From NCBI GenBank assembly GCA_009773645.1, contig WSYB01000008.1, forward strand, positions 62,001 to 126,000: a stretch of 64,000 nucleotides of DNA, given 5' to 3'. The notes under the pieces were generated by a model, which was not told the origin of the DNA, ran no database searches, and saw only the letters and a program-made list of their open reading frames with translations. Positions 18,165-26,268 of this stretch are shown piece after piece; position 1 is the stretch's first letter, and the number at the start of each line of letters is the position of its first letter. Position numbers and translations under genes: made by a program. The DNA is from Geobacteraceae bacterium (GTDB lineage Bacteria; Desulfobacterota; Desulfuromonadia; Geobacterales; Geobacteraceae).

Positions 18165-19736
18165 TCATAGATCGTGTCCCGAATACGACTGATTGAAGCT
18201 CTTGTTGCAAACCGGGAAATCGGGGACGATATTGCCGTGAATGGCCTGCTCGAGGCCGAGCCAGTTGAGGCTCGACGGGTCCCTCACCATGCAGCGGTTG
18301 ATTTCGCCTGCCGCCCCCGACTGCACCCAGTAGACGATCTCCCCCCGCCATCCCTCCACCATTGAAATGCCGCACCGTTCCGGTTGCGGCGGGATAAATG
18401 GGACCCTGACCTCCCCCTGGGGGAGGCTGCCCAGCATCTCCAGCAGCAGACGGATGGAATCGCGGATCTCCTCAATCCGCAGCCAGGCGCGGGCATGGAC
18501 ATCGCACGAATTGAGCACCACCATCCGGGGCGGGAAACGATCATAGGGTGGAAACGGCGCCTGGATGCGACAGTCGAGCGGCTGACCGCTGGCCCGGGCA
18601 ACGATACCGACCATCCCCAGGTCCCTGGCCTGCTCCGCCGAGAGGATTCCCGTCTCCCTGACCCGGTCCTCCAGCGAAGGGTTGTCGTCGTAGATGCGCA
18701 CCAGCCGCTCGAACTCTTTCGCGAACCTGTCCAGCTCCCGGTGCATCTCCTGGACCCCGGCGGGGTCCAGATCGACCGCCATCCCTCCCGGGACGACCCG
18801 GTCCATCATAAAGCGATGCCTGAAGAGCCGGTGGTTCGTGCGTACGAGATGCTCCTTCAGGATGTTGAACTGGAAGAATAGGAAGGCGAAGGCCACGTCA
18901 TTGCAGATGGCGGCGATGTCCCCCAGGTGGTTGGCGATCCGCTCCCTCTCCAGCATGATCGCCCGCAGCCACAGTCCCCGTGCGGGCGGGGAGCTCCCGG
19001 ACAGCGCCTCAACCGCCCGGCAGTAGCCGATGGCATGGGCAACGGTGGTGTCACCGGAGACACGCCCCGCCAGCCGTGCCCCATCCTCCCAGGAGAGTGA
19101 TTCGAAGCGTTTCTCGATCCCCTTATGCACATAGCCGAGCCGCGCCTCCAGGTTGAGGACCTCCTCGCCCACCGCCTGGAAACGGAAGTGCCCCGGCTCG
19201 ATGATCCCCGCATGGACCGGCCCGACGGGGATTTCGTAAACTCCTTCCCCTTCGGCCCTGATCCACTTGTAGCTCCCTTTGACCCTCGGCATCCTGGTCG
19301 CGGGATCGAACGTCTTGCGCAGCGGCCAGGCATCCTCCGGCCAGTCTTCATGCTTGATCCAGGGACGGGGATCGGGATGACCCGCAGGGATCACCCCCAT
19401 TAGGCTTCGCATCTGCCGCTCAAAACGGAACGCCGCGACGAACTTTCTCTTGATGGTGGGAAATACCGGATCGTCTGCGGGGGTGTCGGATTTTACCATG
19501 AGGAATTCCGTTTCCCGGTTGTAGCAGGCATAGATGCCGAATCCCCTCCCCAGAAGGGTCTCATCGCTGGCCCATTCCGCCACGAGACGGGCACCGGCCT
19601 CTTTCATCACCCACGCCGCCTCGCTGAACTGTACCCGCGGGACATGGAACAACGGGACATCGGCCGGAAAGAGCCCTTCAACGGGACCGGCGGCCGTGCC
19701 GAACTGGGCGGTCATTTTCTCCCGCAGCGTGCTCAT
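18165..19736 (-). CDS. ehrL: Ehr1 large subunit (NuoCD/HyfG-like, no NiFe ligands)
   Basis: A 523-residue fusion of a NuoC-like N-terminal domain and a NuoD/hydrogenase-large-subunit domain. Motifs of the family are clear (VGPVHAGIIEPGHFRF, LGYVHKGIEKRFE). The two CxxC pairs that bind NiFe in hydrogenases are missing: the first site reads RVSGDTTVAHA and the last reads VRDPSSLNW. This fits Ehr-type complexes, which lack a NiFe centre. The ATG at 19736 overlaps the preceding gene's stop as ATGA; the longer frame to 19862 is rejected. The true substrate is unknown; quinone is a reasonable guess from complex I. Confidence 0.88.
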   Translation of the reverse strand: MSTLREKMTAQFGTAAGPVEGLFPADVPLFHVPRVQFSEAAWVMKEAGARLVAEWASDETLLGRGFGIYACYNRETEFLMVKSDTPADDPVFPTIKRKFVAAFRFERQMRSLMGVIPAGHPDPRPWIKHEDWPEDAWPLRKTFDPATRMPRVKGSYKWIRAEGEGVYEIPVGPVHAGIIEPGHFRFQAVGEEVLNLEARLGYVHKGIEKRFESLSWEDGARLAGRVSGDTTVAHAIGYCRAVEALSGSSPPARGLWLRAIMLERERIANHLGDIAAICNDVAFAFLFFQFNILKEHLVRTNHRLFRHRFMMDRVVPGGMAVDLDPAGVQEMHRELDRFAKEFERLVRIYDDNPSLEDRVRETGILSAEQARDLGMVGIVARASGQPLDCRIQAPFPPYDRFPPRMVVLNSCDVHARAWLRIEEIRDSIRLLLEMLGSLPQGEVRVPFIPPQPERCGISMVEGWRGEIVYWVQSGAAGEINRCMVRDPSSLNWLGLEQAIHGNIVPDFPVCNKSFNQSYSGHDL

Positions 19737-21181
19737 TTCAGTAACCCCACTGCCGTATGAAACCAGTCGGAGAGGAAGCGCGGCATATACAGGCCCAGAA
19801 TCAGCACCAGGGTCATATGGAGGATGACCGGCACATGGGCCGCCTTGAGCGGTGTCTGCCACGGGGGAACGACCCCGGCCACCATCGGCTGGACCCTCCT
19901 GAAAATGGCCGCAAAGGCGACGCCGAGCCCCAGCAGTAGGAGCGGCGTCAGGAGCGGCGCCTCCTTGATGGTGGCGGTGAGGATCAGGAATTCACTGGCA
20001 AAGAGCCCGAAGGGGGGCATGCCGACCAGCGCCATGGCGCCGAGGATGAACGCCCACCCCACCACGGGGTTCCCCTTGATGAGTCCCCGTATCCTGTCCA
20101 TCTCCTGGGTGCCGTGCATCTGGGAGGCGTGGCCGACGGTAAAGAATATGGAGGATTTGATGAGGCTGTGCACCAGCATGTGCAAGAGCGCCCCGAAGGT
20201 GGCGATGGGACCGCCGATCCCGAAGGCGAAGGTGGCGATCCCCATGTTTTCGATGGACGAATAGGCGAAGATGCGCTTGATGTCCTTCTGCCGAAGCAGC
20301 GAGAATGCTGCTACCAGGATCGACAGAAGGCCGAAGCCCATGAGCATGTTGCCCGCCATGTGGGTGCCGGTGGAGCCGTCTACCAGGACCTTGCAGCGGA
20401 CCAGGGCATAGAGAGCCACATTTAAGAGAAGCCCGGAGAGGACCGCGGAGATGGGGGTGGGGCCTTCGCTGTGGGCGTCCGGGAGCCAGTTGTGCAGGGG
20501 GACGAGGCCGACCTTGGTGCCGTAGCCGACCATGAGGAAGACGAAGGCGAGCCGGAGCACGGTCGGCTCCAGTTGTCCGCTCACCTGGGAGAGGTTTGTC
20601 CAGAGGAGCGCCTCTCCGCCGATGCCGAGCACCCGCTCCGCCGCGAAGTAGAGGAGGACGGTCCCGAACAGGGCCTGGGCGATGCCGACGCCGCACAGGA
20701 TGAAGTATTTCCAGGCGGCCTCGATGGCGTTGGGTGTCCGGTAGAGGGAGACCAGGAGAACCGTGGAGAGGGTGGCGAGTTCCATGGATATCCAGAGCAC
20801 GCCGAAGTTGTTGGTCAAAAGCGCCAGGAGCATGGCAAAGATGAAGAGCTGGTACATGGCATGGTAAAACCGCATTTTCCAGCGCCCCACACGCCCGTGT
20901 TCCCGTTCCACCCGCATGTACCTGCGGCTGAAGATGGCGGTGGTCATGGAAACGAAGGCGGTGAGGACGGCCAGATAGACGTTGAATGCGTCCACAAAAA
21001 AGAACTTGTGCCCGGCCACGAACGGCCCCTGCAGGTAGACCTGGAAGGCCAGGGCGACACTGGCCGCAAAGGCGGCGGCGGACCCCAGGATGTTGATCTC
21101 CGGGGCGTACTTCCAATCCCCGACGAAGGCCAGGACCATAGCGAAGAAGAGCGAGATGCTGAGGAGGATAATGAGTGTCAC
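19733..21181 (-). CDS. Ehr1 membrane subunit, NuoN/HyfF-like
   Basis: An antiporter-like membrane subunit of about 482 residues with roughly 14 predicted helices. Conserved proton-channel features: glutamate in NFGVLWISMELATLS and lysine in GYGTKVGLVPLHNWLPDAHSE, the signature of the NuoL/M/N family. It probably couples electron flow to ion translocation. The GTG at 21181 has an AAAGGTG site six bases upstream; the TTG at 21199 is an alternative. It is separated from its upstream operon partner (24655-25320) by an inserted toxin-antitoxin block that ends only a few bases before its ribosome site. Confidence 0.87.
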   Translation of the reverse strand: MTLIILLSISLFFAMVLAFVGDWKYAPEINILGSAAAFAASVALAFQVYLQGPFVAGHKFFFVDAFNVYLAVLTAFVSMTTAIFSRRYMRVEREHGRVGRWKMRFYHAMYQLFIFAMLLALLTNNFGVLWISMELATLSTVLLVSLYRTPNAIEAAWKYFILCGVGIAQALFGTVLLYFAAERVLGIGGEALLWTNLSQVSGQLEPTVLRLAFVFLMVGYGTKVGLVPLHNWLPDAHSEGPTPISAVLSGLLLNVALYALVRCKVLVDGSTGTHMAGNMLMGFGLLSILVAAFSLLRQKDIKRIFAYSSIENMGIATFAFGIGGPIATFGALLHMLVHSLIKSSIFFTVGHASQMHGTQEMDRIRGLIKGNPVVGWAFILGAMALVGMPPFGLFASEFLILTATIKEAPLLTPLLLLGLGVAFAAIFRRVQPMVAGVVPPWQTPLKAAHVPVILHMTLVLILGLYMPRFLSDWFHTAVGLLK

Positions 21182-21205
21182 GGTTTCACCTTTAGCCAAC
21201 TCTGC

Positions 21206-21499
21206 CTACAACCGGTGCCCCCAGTATCTGGGCCGGCGTTTCTGATGAGCAGCGGCTATTATCCGAATACGATCAGGTTCTATCACATACAGGAGGTTAT
21301 ATGGAAAATGTCTGACGATTTTGCGGTGAATCTCTTCACCAACCAGCGGGAACGCCTCAGGATTTTCCTGAATTTCTTCCACGGCTTCCTCGACATCTGC
21401 AAGAAACGAGAGACCAAGGTCTGGTGCCCTTTCTTCGTAATACCGGGCTGCATCACGCACCTCGGCGTCGGCCTCTTCATGAAAGGTGACCTTCTTCAT
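21206..21499 (-). CDS. RelE/ParE-superfamily toxin
   Basis: A 97-residue toxin of the ParE type: VTFHEEADAEVRDAARYYEERAPDLG, the NPEAFPLV segment and KIVRHFPYNLLYVIEPDRIRIIAAAH. ParE-like proteins poison gyrase, RelE-like ones cut mRNA; the AAHQKRRPRYW ending is common in ParE-type members. It overlaps the antitoxin stop (ATGA at 21496-21499), as expected for a type II module. It lies inside the Ehr1 operon block, in the same direction. Confidence 0.85.
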   Translation of the reverse strand: MKKVTFHEEADAEVRDAARYYEERAPDLGLSFLADVEEAVEEIQENPEAFPLVGEEIHRKIVRHFPYNLLYVIEPDRIRIIAAAHQKRRPRYWGHRL

Positions 21500-21726
21500 G
21501 AAATTGCCGCCCGCGCCCGACGTAAGACTTCTTTAGCCGGTATCTCCTTGGCTTTACCCTCACGAAGGTCTCTTAATCTTCGTTCAGCTTCCGCAACCCA
21601 CAACCGCAGGTTTTCTTCTTCGGATGGAGCGTCCAGGCTCAATATGAGCTTTTCTGCAAGACGAGCTCTTGCCTCGATATTGAGCTTCATGACCTCGGTT
21701 TCGAGTTTTTCAATGTTCGTTTTCAT
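21496..21726 (-). CDS. Antitoxin of the ParE-like module (addiction module family)
   Basis: A 76-residue charged helical protein with the addiction-module antitoxin pattern (EAEVMKLNIEARARLAEKLI-like core, LSLDAPSEEENLRLWVAEAERR). It binds and neutralises the downstream toxin and likely represses its own promoter. Preceded by AAAGGAG. Overlaps the toxin start by four bases. Confidence 0.82.
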   Translation of the reverse strand: MKTNIEKLETEVMKLNIEARARLAEKLILSLDAPSEEENLRLWVAEAERRLRDLREGKAKEIPAKEVLRRARAAIS

Positions 21727-21746
21727 ATCGTTTTACTCCTTTCATT

Positions 21747-21970
21747 CTATAGCTTCATGTCCTTTTCAATAAACGGCCTGTGCGGTTTCATGGGATGGTA
21801 CAGGAATTCGTTGTAATCGGTGAGGAACTCGACGACCCTGGCGCAATCCACTTTTCCGTCCACAATGAATGGGTTGTGGCGGTTGGCCCGCAACTGCTCG
21901 GCATCTGCCCGCATTGACTCCGATACGGCTAAGGCACGGAGTTCTCCTTTTTCTGGTCAGTGAACGGCAT
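21747..21970 (-). pseudogene. Small conserved gene with an apparent frameshift
   Basis: From the ATG at 21970 (after AAAGGAAAAACACC) the frame reads MPFTDQKKENSVP and stops. Shifting by one base at the AAAAAGG run near 21943-21949 gives a continuous sequence LRALAVSESMRADAEQLRA, NRHNPFIVDGKVDCARV, VEFLTDYNEFLYHP and MKPHRPFIEKDMKL to the stop at 21747. The restored protein would be about 74 residues. It is not a family I can name. Either the gene is broken, translation starts at the internal ATG (giving 55 residues), or the A run is a slippage site. Confidence 0.55.
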
Positions 21971-22032
21971 GGTGTTTTTCCTTTAAACTTGTGAAAAGGT
22001 CTTGTCTGTCGAAGACTTCTACAGTGGAATGG

Positions 22033-22332
22033 TTATCCATTGTCAACTTTGGCTCCGTCAAGCAGATCACACGCAGCACAACAGATACGTTCCAGGTTTA
22101 GAACGATATGTACGAACTGAGCCTTTTCTGAGAGGTCTTGATATTTAGGTGATTTCCCAGAATTGCCAATTGCCTCATGTAGTTTGCTAACGGAGATTTC
22201 GACAGCTTTGCGACCGAACTCTGGCAAAGCATTGTAAAGATCATTTACTACGTTACGCGTAAGACGAGAGGACAGGTCGTGCGCAAAATCGTTGCGCAGC
22301 TTACCTATACGTTTTAGTGCCCCGCGGAGCAA
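22033..22332 (-). pseudogene. 5'-truncated MltR/HEPN-like fragment
   Basis: Open from the TTG at 22332 (99 residues). The sequence KRIGKLRNDFAHDLSSRLT holds an RNDFAH motif as in MltR-like regulators and HEPN domains. The reading continues upstream of the TTG (FFVKAARLLRG) to a stop with no start codon or ribosome site, so the N-terminal part appears to be lost where the MqsA gene ends. Function of the remnant unknown; an intact short HEPN protein is a less likely alternative. Confidence 0.45.
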
Positions 22333-22362
22333 TCGGGCCGCCTTGACAAAGAACCTTTCGTG

Positions 22363-22917
22363 TTACGGCTCTTTGACGCTTACCGAGGAGAGGTTATCGG
22401 CAGCCCCACAGGCTTCATCATCACCATAACCCGGGCCACGGCCGTCTTTCCTGATAAGCTCCTGGATCCGTTTCTTCAGCTTTTCCGCAACCCCCGGCGC
22501 GAGATTGTTCCTGTTCAGCATGAAAACCTTCAGCGCGTTGAGCGGATCATCAATCAAAACCAGCATGACGTTATAGGCCGCATCCGGGAGCGCGCCGGCC
22601 TCGTAACGGTGGACGGTAATGTCGCCCCACCCGAGGAACCTGCTGAAATTTCGCTGGCTGAGGCCGTACTTTTCACGTATTACCCTGATCTGCTCAGGGG
22701 AGAGAAGGTTGTGCCGACGACGATAGATGGTGTAAGCGGTCTTGAAATTTTCCTCCTCCAGCTCCGTGGGCGCATATTCCCCGCGGCAGACAGCGCACCG
22801 CCGGACGCGCGCCTGATATTCAACCGGTTCGCCCATGACCGGGAGCGTTTCCTGCTTGGTGATGAATCGAAAACGGGTTATCTCTTCGCAATAAGGACAA
22901 AAATCTTCTTTATTCAT
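22363..22917 (-). CDS. MqsA-type antitoxin / zinc-finger HTH regulator
   Basis: A 184-residue protein with an N-terminal zinc ribbon (CPYCEE... and CAVCRGEY) and a central HTH (EKYGLSQRNFSRFLGWGDITVHRYEAG), the YgiT/MqsA arrangement. It should bind the MqsR-like toxin and repress the pair. It follows the toxin gene by 14 bases, in the unusual toxin-first order typical of mqsRA. The protein is longer than Escherichia MqsA at the C-terminus. Confidence 0.82.
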   Translation of the reverse strand: MNKEDFCPYCEEITRFRFITKQETLPVMGEPVEYQARVRRCAVCRGEYAPTELEEENFKTAYTIYRRRHNLLSPEQIRVIREKYGLSQRNFSRFLGWGDITVHRYEAGALPDAAYNVMLVLIDDPLNALKVFMLNRNNLAPGVAEKLKKRIQELIRKDGRGPGYGDDEACGAADNLSSVSVKEP

Positions 22918-22931
22918 GAGTTGATCCCGCG

Positions 22932-23297
22932 TCAGTCATGAAACGACAGACATTTCGCATAGTAACCGTTGCCTTTTGTCACCAGTTTGAGCTTGATGTA
23001 AATCTCTCTCCTGCCGAAACGTTTCTTGAATTTCCAGATATCCTGCTCTTTGGGGTAGTCACGATCATATTCAGGGCCGCTCATGTAATCATGGGACGTG
23101 AGGCCGGCCACAAGCTCTTCCCGTTCCGCCGGTGTCATGCCGCACCGTGCCAGGAACGCATTATTCTTTTCCCTTGGTATCACTGCAAATTGCTTGCTTG
23201 CGACCGCCTTCTTAAGTTCCAGAAGGAAAATGATAACATACGTGTCAACCGCCCATCCTCGTGGGTTGGTTATAACAACTTCCGATAATACACGCAT
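22932..23297 (-). CDS. MqsR-like toxin
   Basis: A 121-residue protein resembling the MqsR ribonuclease family: a middle containing GMTPAEREELVAGLTSHDY and DIWKFKKRFGRREIYIKLKL, ending in YYAKCLSFHD, very like the MqsR C-terminus. MqsR cleaves mRNA, mostly at GCU. The next gene is the zinc-finger HTH antitoxin, which supports the call. No clear ribosome site precedes the ATG at 23297; a palindrome lies just upstream and may be the operator. Confidence 0.8.
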   Translation of the reverse strand: MRVLSEVVITNPRGWAVDTYVIIFLLELKKAVASKQFAVIPREKNNAFLARCGMTPAEREELVAGLTSHDYMSGPEYDRDYPKEQDIWKFKKRFGRREIYIKLKLVTKGNGYYAKCLSFHD

Positions 23298-23314
23298 ATC
23301 TTGTCACCATATAT

Positions 23315-23345
23315 TTGTCACTGGATTAAATCAAACCAGTGACAA
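23315..23345. promoter_or_regulatory. Palindrome upstream of the MqsR/MqsA-like pair, possible operator
   Basis: TTGTCACTGG (23315-23324) is the exact reverse complement of CCAGTGACAA (23336-23345). An additional TTGTCAC occurs at 23301-23307. It sits 18 bases before the toxin start, where an autoregulating antitoxin would bind. Its sequence differs from the known Escherichia MqsA operator. Confidence 0.5.
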
Positions 23346-23460
23346 GCATGGGAAGCCGGCAAGGGGGCACCCCCCGACACAGAACAAAATGAGTATCCGG
23401 ATTTTGTCTTTGAGCAAAGAGACCGATCAGCCAGTGTCCAACGGCCATATCACCGCTTGG

Positions 23461-24468
23461 CTAAAGCTTAATGTCCGCTTCTTTGCAAGCGGCTTCGACT
23501 TTTTTTACCCAAGCCGCTCCACGTTTTACTAGCTCATTCCAGGCGAGCTCGATATCACCGGGACGATCCTCTCGCAACAGTTCGATCATATTTCCGGCTT
23601 GGATCATATCTTTCCGCTTTTTGTCGGCGGCCGTCGCGTCGCGCTCCTGAGAGATAATCAGCTTGTGCAGCGCATAACGGGCCGGTTGCGGGACTTTAAC
23701 CAGGCAGGGATAACCGGCGAGCATGACCGCGTTAATCGGTTCCTCGATGAGATAATCGAGGTATTTGAGCGGAGTTGCAGCGGCATTTAGCCGGCGGATA
23801 AACACCGGCGCGGTATCTCCTCGCTTTGCCGGTGTCAGCAGATCCACGCGAAGCGTTTTTCCTCGTATGGCGTACGAGGTTGACGGCTCTTTTCTGGATA
23901 ACCTAGGCACCGGGAAAAAGCCCATCTGGAGGGATTCGATAATTGCAGGCACATCAGCCTGTAAATCAGGCACCGCAACGGCTATGCTTGTGGCGCTGGC
24001 AATATCGATATCCTGAGTCATTCTTGAGTCACGTCCCCAGGAAACACCGAGATGCGGGCCAAGTACATTAAACGCAACAGTCCCGACGAGAACTCCCCCT
24101 ACTTGAAATACGGCACTCTCAGCCAGGCGGTTGATGATGCGGGCCATGTCCGGAATGATCGGCATAACCCCGCCGGCAATAATCTGGGAAGCAAGGCGTT
24201 GAAACATTTTTTCATCGGCGCGTATTTCCTTCTCGCCGGACTTGCGAGCCGCTATCAACCCGCGCACTTCCTCACTGTCAGGTCCGATGTAAATCTGAGT
24301 CCGGCCACTGGGGAGCGTCGTCTGAAAATAGTGATAAACAGAGCCCTTGACAATCTTGGTCGTAAATTCCCCGTGAAGCGTGGCAATGCTGCGCATCGTC
24401 TCAAACATCTCCAGGCGCTCCCGGAGATCGGCGTACAGTACTGTCGTTTCGCCGCCGATACGTTCCAT
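23461..24468 (-). CDS. Nucleotidyltransferase-fold protein, GSU2403 family
   Basis: A 335-residue protein that I place in the GSU2403-type nucleotidyltransferase family (NTP_transf_8). The core shows an FQVGGVLVGTVAFNVLG segment followed by TQDIDIAS, consistent with the GS...DxD motif of nucleotidyltransferases. Activity and target are unknown; members are often carried on accessory islands and may be toxin-like. Preceded by AAGGAATTTTA. It is the first gene of the block inserted in the Ehr1 operon. Confidence 0.78.
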   Translation of the reverse strand: MERIGGETTVLYADLRERLEMFETMRSIATLHGEFTTKIVKGSVYHYFQTTLPSGRTQIYIGPDSEEVRGLIAARKSGEKEIRADEKMFQRLASQIIAGGVMPIIPDMARIINRLAESAVFQVGGVLVGTVAFNVLGPHLGVSWGRDSRMTQDIDIASATSIAVAVPDLQADVPAIIESLQMGFFPVPRLSRKEPSTSYAIRGKTLRVDLLTPAKRGDTAPVFIRRLNAAATPLKYLDYLIEEPINAVMLAGYPCLVKVPQPARYALHKLIISQERDATAADKKRKDMIQAGNMIELLREDRPGDIELAWNELVKRGAAWVKKVEAACKEADIKL

Positions 24469-24622
24469 TAAAATTCCTTGTGGTCAGTTATACTCGCTAT
24501 CAATAAATGTGAGTATAACTTGCTATCTGTCTTCGTGCAAGGTAGTTAACATTACACGAATGGCTTGCCTTCGTCTGCCATCAGCAACACATCCGACAGA
24601 ATTGTGCGCCAGCTGCCCATTC

Positions 24623-24657
24623 TCCTCGAACCTTGCTCCTCGTTCCTCGCACCTCTA
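24623..24657. repeat. Heptamer-repeat arm abutting the Ehr1 HyfE-like stop codon
   Basis: CCTCGAA, CCTTGCT, CCTCGTT, CCTCGCA and CCTCTAA follow in 7-bp steps. Only one arm is present; its partner may have been lost when the adjoining toxin-antitoxin block arrived. It touches the stop codon of the HyfE-like gene. Confidence 0.6.
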
Positions 24658-25320
24658 ATCCTCCTCCTTGAGTTTTGCCATCTGCTCCACGTCGAGGCTG
24701 TCGAAGGTGGTGTTGATGTGGAAGAAGAAGATGCCGAAGATAAAGGCGGCAATGAGAATATCCAGGGCCACCCCCAGCTCGACGACCATCGGCATGCCGT
24801 AGGTGGCGCTGGTGGCCGCGAAGAAGAGGCCGTTTTCCAGGGCGAGAAAGCCGATGATCTGGGTAACGGCGTGTCTCCTCGTTACCATCATCAAAAGCCC
24901 GAGCATGACCGTCGCTAAAGCTACGGCGAGCGTTGACCGGGTGACCAGCGTCGAGAGCTGCGTTATCGGCGCGGTGAGATGGTAGGAAAAGATCACGAGC
25001 GCGATGCCGATGAGCATCGTCGCCGGTATGTTCACCAGGGTCTCTATCTCCTTCTTGATGTGCAGCTTCTCGATGAGCGCATAGAGGATGTAGGGGAGCA
25101 CGATCACCTTGAGGGTGAGGGTCAGTATCGACGAGATGAAGAGATGGTGCACCCCCGTCACATAGCCGACGATGGCCGTGCTGAGGCAGAGAAAAAGCCC
25201 CTGCCAGGCGAACAGGTGCAGGAGCCCCAGTATCCTGCGCTGGACCAGAAGGCCGAAGGCGGTGAGGAGGATGAGGGCCGCCATGATGCTGTTCACCTGG
25301 GCGGCAAAGGACGTGGTCAT
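24655..25320 (-). CDS. Ehr1 membrane subunit, HyfE-like
   Basis: A 221-residue subunit with about six or seven helices, matching HyfE (NuoK-like in its C-terminal half: TQIIGFLALENGLFFAATSA carries the glutamate of the ion path). It acts with the NuoL/N-like and NuoH-like subunits in the membrane arm. GGAGTGAACG precedes the ATG, and the preceding gene ends three bases upstream, so translation is likely coupled. It is the last Ehr1 gene before the inserted block. Confidence 0.85.
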   Translation of the reverse strand: MTTSFAAQVNSIMAALILLTAFGLLVQRRILGLLHLFAWQGLFLCLSTAIVGYVTGVHHLFISSILTLTLKVIVLPYILYALIEKLHIKKEIETLVNIPATMLIGIALVIFSYHLTAPITQLSTLVTRSTLAVALATVMLGLLMMVTRRHAVTQIIGFLALENGLFFAATSATYGMPMVVELGVALDILIAAFIFGIFFFHINTTFDSLDVEQMAKLKEED

Positions 25321-25323
25321 CGT

Positions 25324-26268
25324 TCACTCCAAAATGAAAAAGGATAACATCCCCAGTGTTGCCAACAAAAACGCGCTCCCCAGAAATTCCGTAAGCCTGA
25401 AGAGCCGCATTTTCGCGAGGCCCGTCTCGATCAGGACCAGTATGATTCCCAAAACGGCCAGCTTTGCCGCTAGCACTCCTGCGCCGATCAGCATCCCGAC
25501 CAGATCGCCCGATGCCGCGATCCCCCACGGGCAGAAGACCGCAATTCCCAGGGAGGAAAAGATGAAGAGCTTCATCATCGAGGCCCATTCGATGAGCGCC
25601 AGGTGCCGGCCGGAGTACTCCAGGATCATCGCCTCATGGATCATGGTCAGTTCCAGGTGGGTCGAGGGGTTGTCGACCGGGACCCGCCCCGTTTCGGTGA
25701 GGTGAACCATGATGAAGGCCAAGAGCGCAAAGGCAAGGGAGGGCCTCAGGGTAAACTCCCCATGGGCCATGACATGCACCATCTGGGTAAGGGAGGTGGA
25801 ATTGGCGGCCAGGGAGGCGGTGAAGACCGCCATGAGCATGGCCGGCTCCGCCAGGGAAGAGATCGTCATCTCGCGGCTCGACCCCATTCCGCCGAAGGCC
25901 GTGCCGATGTCCATACCCGCCAGAGCGGTAAAAAACCGGATGATCGCAAAGAGCATTACCAGGGCGATGACGTCGGCAGTGGCGGCAAAGGGGAGGTCGA
26001 TGGAGATGAGCGGAATTATCCCTCCGATCATGACGGTGACCCCGAACACGATGTACGGGGTCACGCGGAATATCCACGAGGCGTTCTCCGCCAGGATCAC
26101 GTCCTTGGAGAAGAGCTTGGCGAGGTCCCGGTAGGGCTGGAATATCCCCGCATAGGTGCGCCCCTGCATGCGGCACTTGACCGTCCGCACCCATCCCGCA
26201 AAGGCGGGGGCGGCAAAGAGCAGAAGCAGGATCTGCACGGCTTCGATGGTATAAGAATACGCTGTCAT
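25324..26268 (-). CDS. Ehr1 membrane subunit, NuoH/HyfC-like
   Basis: A 314-residue subunit with about eight helices. NuoH-type features include GRTYAGIFQPYRDLAKLF in the first cytoplasmic loop, the FGGMGSSREMTISSLAEPAM segment and HEAMILEYSGRHLALIEWAS. This subunit links the hydrophilic module to the antiporter-like subunits. Start overlaps the stop of the HyfB-like gene as ATGA. Confidence 0.88.
   Translation of the reverse strand: MTAYSYTIEAVQILLLLFAAPAFAGWVRTVKCRMQGRTYAGIFQPYRDLAKLFSKDVILAENASWIFRVTPYIVFGVTVMIGGIIPLISIDLPFAATADVIALVMLFAIIRFFTALAGMDIGTAFGGMGSSREMTISSLAEPAMLMAVFTASLAANSTSLTQMVHVMAHGEFTLRPSLAFALLAFIMVHLTETGRVPVDNPSTHLELTMIHEAMILEYSGRHLALIEWASMMKLFIFSSLGIAVFCPWGIAASGDLVGMLIGAGVLAAKLAVLGIILVLIETGLAKMRLFRLTEFLGSAFLLATLGMLSFFILE

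Noticed and set aside
19737-19862. N-terminal extension of the Ehr1 large subunit
   Set aside because: It lies in the end of the HyfF-like gene in another frame; the ATGA overlap start at 19736 fits the operon and the family.
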